Source: Micromonospora sp. R77
GTDB lineage: Bacteria > Actinomycetota > Actinomycetes > Mycobacteriales > Micromonosporaceae
Direction of reading: 5' to 3'
NCBI RefSeq assembly: GCF_022747945.1
Contig: NZ_JALDST010000001.1
Span: forward strand, 3,906,001 to 3,970,000
DNA: 64,000 bases
This document shows positions 42,535 to 51,200 of this stretch, piece by piece; positions within the stretch are counted from its first letter, which is position 1, and each line of letters opens with the position of its first letter. A model generated the notes under the pieces. It was not told where the DNA came from. It saw nothing but the letters and a program-made list of their open reading frames with translations, and did no database searches. Both the position numbers and the translations under genes were made by a program.

Positions 42535-44771
42535 TCCGCTTCGGCCTGCGGCTGGCCCTGGCCGGCGGCCGGGAAGCCGCCGCCCGGCTCGTCATCATCG
42601 CCGCCGCCGTGGCGCTCGGGGTGGGCATGCTGCTGACCACCCTCGCCGGCATGAACGCCGTCGACGCGCAGAACCAGCGGTACGCCTGGCTCAACACCGC
42701 CGTCGCCCCGGCCGCCACCGACCCGACCGCCGACCCGATGTGGTTCCTGATCCGGAAGGACTACTTCCACGGCCGGACCATCGGCCGGATCGAGGTCGCC
42801 GCGCTCGGCCCGCACGCGCCCGTCCCGCCGGGCCTGCCGCGGCTGCCCGGACCGGGCGAGTTCTACGTCTCGCCCGCGCTGGGCGACCTGCTGCGGACCA
42901 CCCCGGCCGCGCAGCTCGGCGACCGCTTCCCCGGACACCGGATCGGCACGATGGGACCGGCCGCGCTGCCCTCACCCGACTCACTGCTGATCCTGATCGG
43001 CCGCACCCCGGCCGACCTGGAGCCGCTCGGCGCCCGACGCGTCAACCAGATCATGACCACCTCACCCAGCGACTGCAGCCACGGCTGCTACGTCGGGATC
43101 AACTCCGACGGCATGACCCTCGTGCTCTCCGTCGTCGCCGCCGCGCTGCTCTTCCCGGTACTCATCTTCATCGGTACGGCCACCCGACTGGCCGCCACCC
43201 GACGCGAGCAACGCTTCGCCGCGATGCGCCTGATCGGTGCCACCCCCCGACAGATCTCCGTCATCTCCGCGGTCGAGTCGACCGTCGCGGCCGTGGCCGG
43301 CACCGCCGTCGGATTCGGCCTCTTCCTCGCGCTCCGGCCGGCACTCGCCGGGCTCCCGTTGACCGGCGAACGGTTCTTCACCGCCGATCTGTCGCTCACC
43401 CTCGTCGACGCCCTGGCGGTCGCGGCCGGCATCCCGCTCGGCGCCGTCGTCGCCGCCTGGCTGGCGCTGCGCCGGGTGCAGATCTCCCCGCTGGGCGTGA
43501 CCCGGCGGGTCACCCCGCCACCGCCCGGCGCCTGGCGGCTCATCCCGTTGCTGGCCGGGGTCGCCGAGTTGGCGTACTTCATCGGGCGGCGTCCCCAGAC
43601 GACCAACGGGCAGATCACCGCGTACCTTTCGGGGTTCGTCCTGATCCTGACCGGCCTGGTGCTTGCCGGGCCGTGGCTGACCATGCTCGGTGCCCGCCTG
43701 CTCGCCGGGCGGGCCCGGCGGCCCGCCACCCTCATCGCCGGGCGGCGCCTCGCGGACAACCCCAAAGGGGCGTTCCGGGCGGTCAGCGGCCTGATCGTGG
43801 CGCTCTTCGTCACCAGCGTCGCCACCGGGGTCATCACCACCTACGTCGCGAACCGGGGCGAGCCCCGCACCGATTCGGTGGCCGCCACCTCCCTGCCGAC
43901 GTGGTTCCCACCCGAGGAGGGGCCCGCGCCGACCGCCGACCGCATCCCCGCCCTGTCGACCATCCCCGGGGTACGCAGCGTGACCCTGGTCCACGCCAAC
44001 CCGGTCGACACGCCACCCCCGATGAGGTTCGAGGCGGGCGCCGCCGCCTACCGGAGCTGGTGGCCCGGCATCATCACCTGCGCCGAGCTGGAACGCCTGG
44101 CCGTGTTCGGCAGCTGCCCCGCCGGCGCGCAGGTCGTGGCCGTGGCCGACGACCTCATCGGTGAACGCGCCTGGGACCTGACCAACGACAGCTACGTCTG
44201 GCCCGCCGCCGACGCCAGCCCCGCGCAGGTCGACCGGCAGCCGATCCGGTCGGTGGTCGTCGACACCACCAGCCGCGCCGCCTTCGAACAGGCCCGCACC
44301 ATGCTGATCACCGCCTTCCCGGCGACTCCCTTCCCGTCCAGCATCGCCGAGTGGGAGTCGGACAACGCGCGGCAGCTGGTCCAGTTCCAGCAGCTCGCCA
44401 ACGTCATCATGCTGGCCAGTCTGCCGATCGCCGGCTGCAGCCTGGCGGTGAGCGTGGCCGGCGGGCTCAGCGACCGGAAGCGCCCGTTCAGCATGCTGCG
44501 CCTCACCGGCGCGCAGCTGGGGACCCTGCGCCGGGTGGTGGCGCTGGAGACCGTGGTGCCGCTGCTGACCGTCTCGGCGGTGGCCACCGGGATCGGCTTC
44601 CTCGCCGCGCACCTGTTCCTGCGGGCACAGCTGCACTACACGCTGCTGCCGCCGGAAGGGTCGTTCTATCTGATGGTCGTAGGTGGGCTGGTGGTGTCGC
44701 TGGGCATCGTCGCCTCGACGCTGCCGCTGCTGCGCCGGATCACCGGCCCGGAAGCCGCCCGCAACGACTGA
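42531..44771 (+). CDS. ABC transporter permease (FtsX-domain)
   Basis: 746 residues. A first transmembrane helix (residues 20-42), an extracellular region of about 140 residues, three helices with an FtsX domain (GMTLVLSVVAAALLFPVLIF, REQRFAAMRLIGATPRQISV), a second large outer domain, and a C-terminal FtsX domain (MLASLPIAGCSLAVSVAGGL, KRPFSMLRLTGAQLGTLRRV). With the preceding ATPase it should extrude a peptide, lipid or drug, controlled by PadR. Two cysteines flank CSHGC near residue 180. Confidence 0.9.
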   Translation: MIRFGLRLALAGGREAAARLVIIAAAVALGVGMLLTTLAGMNAVDAQNQRYAWLNTAVAPAATDPTADPMWFLIRKDYFHGRTIGRIEVAALGPHAPVPPGLPRLPGPGEFYVSPALGDLLRTTPAAQLGDRFPGHRIGTMGPAALPSPDSLLILIGRTPADLEPLGARRVNQIMTTSPSDCSHGCYVGINSDGMTLVLSVVAAALLFPVLIFIGTATRLAATRREQRFAAMRLIGATPRQISVISAVESTVAAVAGTAVGFGLFLALRPALAGLPLTGERFFTADLSLTLVDALAVAAGIPLGAVVAAWLALRRVQISPLGVTRRVTPPPPGAWRLIPLLAGVAELAYFIGRRPQTTNGQITAYLSGFVLILTGLVLAGPWLTMLGARLLAGRARRPATLIAGRRLADNPKGAFRAVSGLIVALFVTSVATGVITTYVANRGEPRTDSVAATSLPTWFPPEEGPAPTADRIPALSTIPGVRSVTLVHANPVDTPPPMRFEAGAAAYRSWWPGIITCAELERLAVFGSCPAGAQVVAVADDLIGERAWDLTNDSYVWPAADASPAQVDRQPIRSVVVDTTSRAAFEQARTMLITAFPATPFPSSIAEWESDNARQLVQFQQLANVIMLASLPIAGCSLAVSVAGGLSDRKRPFSMLRLTGAQLGTLRRVVALETVVPLLTVSAVATGIGFLAAHLFLRAQLHYTLLPPEGSFYLMVVGGLVVSLGIVASTLPLLRRITGPEAARND

Positions 44772-44937
44772 GCCGGCCCGCGGTGGACCTGCGCGCGCAG
44801 GTCCACCGCTGCGCGCCCTCGCCCGGGACCAAGGTCCCGCCGATCGATGACCACGCCCCCTGCCCAACCCACCTTCGCGCGGCGCATCCTCACAGATGGA
44901 GCCGACCATCCGGCCGGCGGCAGCGTCGGGAGGCGTC

Positions 44938-45927
44938 ATGACCGCGCAGCTCACCACCCGCCCGGCGACCCGCGTCCCGGACCGGCACCGGACGCTCGCC
45001 GCGACCCTCGCCGCCCTGGCGCTGGCCATGGCGACCACCTCGCTCGTCGGCCCGCTCGGCCTGGACCTGCTGCACTACCGCACCTCACCGACCACCCTGC
45101 ACCAGCTGCTCGGCAGCGACGCCGCCGCGCTGTTCGTGGTGGTCCCGCTGACCCTGGCCGCCGCCGTGCTCGCGCTGCGCCGGCACCCGCTCGCGCCGCC
45201 GCTGGCGGTGGGCCTCTCGGCGTACGCGATCTACACGTACGCGCAGGTGGTCATCGGGCAGGAATACCTGCGGCTGCCGGGGAACGTGGAACGCTTCTTC
45301 CCGCTGCTGCTGGCGGTGTTCCTGCTCGCCGAGGCGGTGCTGGTGCTCGGCTGGCGTTCCCTTCCGTCGGCGCTGCCGGCGCCGTCACCGCGGCTGGCCC
45401 GGGTCGTCGGGGTGACCCTGCTGACGGTGGCGGCGTTCCTGGTGTTCGGGCTGCACCTGCGGTCGATGGTGACGGCCTGGACGGACCCGTCGTCGCTGAC
45501 CGAGTACGCGTCGAGCCCGACGCCGTTCTGGCTGGTCAAGCTGATGGACCTCGGGGTGGTCGCGCCGGCCGCCGTGCTGGTGGGGGTGGGGCTGCTGCGG
45601 CAGAGCCCGTGGGCTCTGCATGGGGCTTATGCGTTGCTGACCGGGTGGACGTGTCTGGCGGTGTCGGTGACGGCGATGGGCTTGGTCATGGTGGTCAGCG
45701 GGGATCCGGACGGGTCGGTGGTGCTGGCTGGTGGGTTCGGGGTGGTGGCGGTGGCGATGGGGCTGCTGACGGTGGCGTTCTACCGGCCGTTGGTGCGCCG
45801 TCCGCAGGCGCCGGCCACGCCGATGTGCTGGTGTGCGCCGGATGTGCCGCGTGACCTCTTGCCTGCACCGGCCACGACGGGAAGGGCTGCTACGCGGCGT
45901 GTGAGTGAGGTGCTGGTCCGCCGTTGA
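44938..45927 (+). CDS. Multi-pass membrane protein of unknown function
   Basis: 329 residues with about eight hydrophobic helices, starting with RTLAATLAALALAMATTSLV and including AALFVVVPLTLAAAVLALRR, LLLAVFLLAEAVLVLGW and LVMVVSGDPDGSVVLAGGFG. The C-terminal 40 residues are hydrophilic and contain CWC. The ATG at 44938 follows GGGAGG by 4 bases. It may belong with the PadR-ABC operon, but a 166-base gap lies between. Towards the 3' end the third-position bias weakens. Confidence 0.7.
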   Translation: MTAQLTTRPATRVPDRHRTLAATLAALALAMATTSLVGPLGLDLLHYRTSPTTLHQLLGSDAAALFVVVPLTLAAAVLALRRHPLAPPLAVGLSAYAIYTYAQVVIGQEYLRLPGNVERFFPLLLAVFLLAEAVLVLGWRSLPSALPAPSPRLARVVGVTLLTVAAFLVFGLHLRSMVTAWTDPSSLTEYASSPTPFWLVKLMDLGVVAPAAVLVGVGLLRQSPWALHGAYALLTGWTCLAVSVTAMGLVMVVSGDPDGSVVLAGGFGVVAVAMGLLTVAFYRPLVRRPQAPATPMCWCAPDVPRDLLPAPATTGRAATRRVSEVLVRR

Positions 45928-46060
45928 TCCCGCAGACGGCCCGTCTCGCCGGTCGGCCGTAGCTTGTTACACCAGGAGAGGCATGGTCGGACCGGCTGAG
46001 CGAGGACCGGTCGGCCGTGAACATCTACGGCAAGCAGCTCACGGTGCGTTGCCTGGCTTG

Positions 46061-46434
46061 TTAGAACGGCGTACCGAGTTGCTCGATGGCAGTGCGTGCC
46101 CACTCTTCGGCTCCGGCAGCACTGCCTGCGGCGACGCCGGCAGCTACTGGGGCGAGGATGCCCTTGAGGGCGGTGACTGCACGGCAGAGCTTGCCACGAG
46201 CCGGTGCCTCCTGTGCGACTTCATCAAGGACCTCACGGGCGGCGGCATGAGCCTCAGCCAAGTCTTCCCCTGGCAGGCCCATGGCGCTCATGTGCTTCAA
46301 GACGCGAGAAACGGCCTGTGCGATGGACTCGAATCCCGGGGCAACCTGGTCGCTGCGGCTTTGAGTCTAATGCCGGCGGACAGGTCTAGGAGCCGGCGCA
46401 ACTCACCAGGCTGGCCTCCAGCGGCATGCCACAC
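46061..46434 (-). pseudogene. Small conserved-looking protein, frameshifted
   Basis: Starting at a GTG (46434, GGAGGAGG upstream) one frame encodes VWHAAGGQPGELRRLLDLSA-GIRLK; the protein then continues in another frame as SDQVAPGFESIAQAVSRVLK and on through MGLPGEDLAEAHAAAREVLD to a C-terminal EEWARTAIEQLGTPF. The two parts fit together if one base is missing in AAAGCCGC near 46355-46366. Joined length is about 124 residues: helical, soluble, no family name recognised. It is the second gene after 46875-46513 on the same strand. Confidence 0.6.
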
Positions 46435-46512
46435 GGCTCCATGTCCTCCTCCGTCATCTGGTGGCTCCTTTATAGGGGGAGATCCATGCCGGCCAGGGGT
46501 CTAGGGGAGGGC

Positions 46513-46875
46513 TCAGCGCCTGGCCAGTTCGTCTCTGACGGCGTTCACTGCGTGGTCGCGGAGGGATTCAGCCAAGCTCAGTGCAACCTCCGGCGTCTCT
46601 TCGCATACGTAGTAGTCATCCCCGGGCACCACTCCGCTTGAGGTGATTGGCAAGGGGGCGGAGTACCGGTCCTCCATCCAGAGCCCGTAGACCACCTCCG
46701 GCGCGTGCCCCGCCACCTTCTGCAAAGCGGCCTCATGGATCGACAGCGCTGCCAGGAGCTCGGACGTGGATGCCTGGGTAAGGCGCCGGCCCCGGACCTT
46801 CGCCAGTTCCTCGCCCATCGACCAGGCCGCCCAGAGCGGCTTAGCCACGGAGATCACGATGGGCTGTTCGGTCAT
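46513..46875 (-). CDS. Small soluble protein of unknown function
   Basis: 120 residues from an ATG with AAGGGACAAGAC upstream. The N-terminus is TEQPIVISVAKPLWAAWSMG, the middle has QASTSELLAALSIHEAALQK and a short strand VVYGLWMEDRYSAPLPITSS, and the end is a long helix (ALSLAESLRDHAVNAVRDEL). No family recognised. GC is below the chromosomal norm. It heads a two-gene unit read away from the AAGTGC-rich region. Confidence 0.65.
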   Translation of the reverse strand: MTEQPIVISVAKPLWAAWSMGEELAKVRGRRLTQASTSELLAALSIHEAALQKVAGHAPEVVYGLWMEDRYSAPLPITSSGVVPGDDYYVCEETPEVALSLAESLRDHAVNAVRDELARR

Positions 46876-46997
46876 GTCTTGTCCCTTTCGGACGGTCAGG
46901 CTTGATGCGGCCAGCGTATGACCAGCCGGAGGCAGGGCGGTCAGGAGGACTCCTCTCCTGGCCCGGTACTTCACGCACTCACCTCCAGAGGAGGCGG

Positions 46998-47118
46998 TAA
47001 GTGCGAGTGCAAAGTGTTCAAGGAGTGCATAAGTTCGTGTAAGTGTTTTTCCAGCTCAGAGCTGACTTTCGGGCAAGTGCCCGGTGAGCGGTCAAGTGCT
47101 GCACTTACGGGGCACTTA
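46998..47118. promoter_or_regulatory. Cluster of AAGTGC/GCACTT sites
   Basis: In 121 bases there are TAAGTGC (46998), AGTGC (47006), AAGTG (47012), AGTGC (47024), GTAAGTG (around 47041), AAGTGC (47075), AAGTGC (47094), GCACTTA (47101) and GCACTTA (47112). The sites at 47094-47106 form a perfect palindrome AAGTGC-t-GCACTT. The cluster lies between the 46513-46875 gene and the divergent 47236 gene and is the obvious control region for one or both. Confidence 0.65.
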
Positions 47119-47235
47119 TCTCTGGCCGCCGACTCCTGGTTGTCCGCGTACTCAGCCCACCACCCAGCGGGAGCGTGCGCTGGTCCGGCGTTGATGCCGC
47201 CGTCACATCGGTGGGTGGTATCTCGTCAGGCCAGC

Positions 47236-47610
47236 ATGAGAAGCGTTGTTCGGGTGGTCGCTGGTCTGCTCGGTATCGGGTCGCTGGTGGTGGGGGTCTG
47301 GGCGCTGGTCGCGCCCGGCTCGTTCAGCGCGGCGGTCAACTTTCCGCCGAGTGAGCATTTCGTGCACGACGTGGGAGCGTTCCAGCTCGGCATCGGGGCG
47401 ACGCTGCTGCTGGCGCTGATCTGGTCGGACGGGCTGGCGGTTGCGCTGGGTGGCTACCTGGTGGCCGCAGTCGCGCACACCGTCTCGCACGCGATCGACG
47501 GGGAGATCGGTGGCTCGGTGGTCCAGACGGGACTGGTGTTGCTGACGGCAGTGCTCGCCTTGGCGGCGCTGCTGCTGCGGGGACGGCCCAGTTGGAGCCG
47601 GCGTCGATAG
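47236..47610 (+). CDS. Four-helix membrane protein (DUF4345/DoxX-like topology)
   Basis: 124 residues with four helices: RVVAGLLGIGSLVVGVWALV, HDVGAFQLGIGATLLLALIW, LAVALGGYLVAAVAHTVSHA and VQTGLVLLTAVLALAALLLR. A short loop FPPSEHFVHDVG follows helix 1. The layout resembles small DoxX/DUF4345-type proteins, but family assignment is tentative. ATG at 47236. Confidence 0.7.
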   Translation: MRSVVRVVAGLLGIGSLVVGVWALVAPGSFSAAVNFPPSEHFVHDVGAFQLGIGATLLLALIWSDGLAVALGGYLVAAVAHTVSHAIDGEIGGSVVQTGLVLLTAVLALAALLLRGRPSWSRRR

Positions 47611-48267
47611 TGATGACGTGACCTCGTCGATCTTCACCGGTCACCGCTCGCTCGGTACCGCTGAGGTCCCTGAGATAGGGGATCAGGCTCTCCTCAGCAG
47701 GCCAGCAGACTGCAGGCGGTCGTAGGCTGCGCTGAATGGGCGGCGGTGCAGAGCCTCGCCTTGGGCCGCTTTGCATCCTCACGCGCTCGATCAGCTCATC
47801 GAGCCCACGTCAGTCCCAAATGTCAGGAGGGGTGCGAAGCCGGCACCATACCCAACCACCCTTAGGCCGGACACCCTGCCGAACGTCATGTCGGTCATGC
47901 CGTTGGCCAGAGGTGCCCGGGAATATCCCTACTGGACAGCATTTGGATGTCGGATCCCGGACACACCGCCCATACATCGTTGGAGCAGTCTCTATCGATC
48001 TGATGGAAGAACCTGCTGGAACGTGCGGCTGACGTCACCGTCCCGGCTTGAAGTTGTGGCGATCGGGGGATCCCGTCGACAGGACTCGTGCAGGTAGGGT
48101 GCGAGGACCGCCAGTGGGGAGGTGGGGAGTGACGCGCGTCGGGCTCGAGTGCGAGCAATCGTCGTCGGATTCAGGCAGCTGGACTTTCTCCCGGGCACGA
48201 TCTGATGCCGACCCATGAGGTCTGTTGGCCGTCAGGTTCCACCTGCTCCAAGCGCCGAAGGTGATCC
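47611..48267. other. 657-base gap before the defence island
   Basis: No frame with convincing codon use, no tRNA-like cloverleaf and no strong hairpin seen. GC is lower than in the chromosome to the left. It ends with the ribosome-binding site GAAGGTG of the helicase gene, so the promoter of the island's first operon should lie in its last 200 bases; no consensus hexamers stand out. Confidence 0.5.
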
Positions 48268-51200
48268 ATGTTCTCCCGCTCCACGTCCTCGGTCGAATCG
48301 CCTGCGCTGATCCTCGACCGGGCCACCTCGTTGGTCGACTATCTGATGGCCGTGCGAGCGCAGATGGAGAAACCCGCCCGGACCGTTCCTACCGGGGGCG
48401 CCTTCTGGCAGCATGCGTTCCCGACCCATCCAGCCTGCGAGGTGGGCGTCTCCGCCGACGGCACCAGCTGGCTGCGGGTGGGACTGCCCGCACCGGCCCG
48501 GTCCCTGCGGACACCCACGCAGTTCGCGGCCCACCTGAACGGTCCAGTGTCGTACGACGCGGAGCCTCGACTGGTCGGCCCGGAGGCGGAGACCGAGCCT
48601 CTGCAAGCCGGCTTCGAGGCGTGGCGGGAGCAGGAGTGGCGGCCGTGGGCCAGGCAGGCCCGGCGGATCGAGGACGTACGCCGGCTGCACCGCAGCCTGT
48701 TCGACCTGAAGCACCGTGTCGACATGAACGCCGCCACCGACGAACTCGTCTGGGGTCACGGCGTCATCCGGGCCAAGGTGGCAGGCCACCGGGTCCACTA
48801 TCCGCTGGTCGTCACCCCGGTGGCGATCGAGTTCGACGCCGACCGGTCCCTGGTCACGGCGGTGCCGCAGGGTGCGGCCCGGTTGCAGACCGACCCGCTG
48901 AGCGGGCTCGACGAGCGCTACCTCGCTCAACTGCTCGCCCTGGCCGGATCCGGCGGCCAGCTCGACCTCGACGTGTGGGACGAGTTCACCCGGCGGGAGT
49001 TCCTCGAACGTGCACTACGCCGCCTCGGCCAGGACCCGGTCGTCCGGGACGCCGACCAGCCCGCTCCCGCCGGGCCGCATGTGCACGACACCGGCGTGCT
49101 GTTCATTCGTCCTCGGCAGCGGATGCTTCGCCGCTTTCTGGAGCAGCTGCGCGCCCGGCTGCTCGCCGGCGACGACAGCAGCATCGGTGCGCTGGCCGCG
49201 ATCCTCGCGCATGAACCCAGCAAGCTGCTGATGCCGCAGGACCAGCCGGAACGCTGGGCGCCGCTGGGCGAGCGCCTGCTCATGCCGCTACCCACCAACG
49301 AGGCGCAGGAATCGATCGCCCGTCGCCTCGCCCAGCACCGCAACGTCGCCGTGCAGGGCCCGCCCGGCACTGGCAAGACGCACACCATCCGCAACCTCAT
49401 CTGCCATCTGATGGCGCACGGCAAACGGGTGTTGGTGGTCGCGCAGAAGGAGGACCCGCTGCGGGTCCTGCGCGACGGCCTGCCGCAGGAGATCCAGTCG
49501 CTCTGCCTGGCCGTGCTGGGCCGCTCCACGGACCAGCTCGTGCAGCTCCAACTGGCCGCTCGGGAACTGTCCGACCGCGGCGCCACCCTGGACCGCAGGG
49601 GTGAACAGCAGCGGGTGGACCGGCTGCGCCGCCAGCTCGAAAAAACCGAACGCGACCTGGGTCAGGCCCTCGGCGGCCTGCGCACGATGGCCGAGAACGA
49701 GGCCGCCCACCACGAGATCGACGGCATCCGGCTCTCCCCGAGCGACGTCGGCGTCTGGCTGCGAGAACGGGCCGACCGCTACGGTGACATCCCCGACGAC
49801 CTGCCACCGCATCTCGCCCCGCCACTGAGCGGCGACGAGTTCACCGAGCTACTCGACATCGCTCGGCGTACGACCAAGCAGGATCGGCTGCAAGCACTGC
49901 GAGACCTGCCGACGGCGGCTGACCTGCCATCGGCGGCGGCGGTCCTGGCCAACCGGGGACGGCTGGAGGAGGCGACCCGAGAGCTGAATCAGCTCGCCGC
50001 CGCCGGCGTGGCCCTGCCGCAGGTCCGCGCCTTCGGCCCACAGCCCCTGGACGACCTCGCCGCGCAGCTGCGCGAATCGCTGACATTGCTGGCTGCGCGG
50101 GAAAACTCCTGGACCGACCGGCTCGGCACCCTGCTTCAGGCCGACCCTCACTGGCACCAGCTCTGGTACGACCATGTCCAGGCCTGCCAGCGGGCCCTCG
50201 GCGAGCTGACCGCCGCGACCCGGGTCATCGCCGGCCACCAGGTGACCGTGCCCGATACGCAGCTGGCCGAGCCGCGTCGGCTGCTCGCCCAGCTTGGTGA
50301 TCTGCGGCAACGCTTCGCCGCAGGCAAGGCTGTCAGCCGGCTCTTCCAGGCCACCCTGGCCAAGCTCGCCGCCGAATGCCTCATCGACGGTGAAATCCTG
50401 CGCACCTGCAACGACGTCGACATCGTCGTCGCCTACGTCGGCCGGCAGCGGCTGCGCCAAGAGCTGACCACCCGCTGGCAGGAGTGGACCCAGCCGCTCG
50501 AGCTTCCCGTCCCGGCCGGTGTCCACCCCGAGACGTGGGCCGGCCGGCTGCTCGCCCAGGCCGAATCCGCCCTCGACTGGGACCGCCGCCGCTGGCCGGC
50601 GCTGCACGCCACGCTGCGCGGGCTGCTCCCCACCATCGCGGCCACCGTAGACACCCGGCGGCTGACCGCCATCACCGATCTTGTCGCCCGCAGCGCGACC
50701 GTATTCGCCCGAGATCAGCTGGTCACCGCCGAGCGTGAACTGGCCGCTGCGATCGAGGCTGGCATGTCGGGTACGGAGGCCAGCGAGCTCTGGCGGCTAC
50801 TCGACGTGAGCCGTCGGAGGGCCGACCTCGACGGCTGGGACGCCTGTCTGGACGAGGTGCGCAGGCTCGCCGCCCTGCGCCCCGACGCCGAGCGCTTCCG
50901 CGACCTGTCGGCCCGGCTCCGCGACGCTGCACCCGGCTGGACTGCGACCATCGACGACGGCACCGCGCCCGCGCTCGCCGGCAGCGGCGCCGACTGCCTG
51001 CACCGCTGGCAGTGGCGGCAGGCGCAGACCTGGTTCGACACCGTCGTCGGCAGCGTCGACCCGGTCGCCCTCGGCCGGCGCATCGAGCAGACGCGGGAAC
51101 GGATCCGCCGCCTCACCCAGGAACTCGTCGTCGCATCGTCCTGGCTGGAGGTCTCCAAGGCCCTCGACGACCGCCGCCGGGCCGCGCTCGCCGACTGGAC

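Noticed and set aside
47611..48267. Possible tRNA or attachment site at the left edge of the defence island
   Set aside because: No cloverleaf, no CCA-type end and no matching direct repeat seen near 63.4-64 kb.
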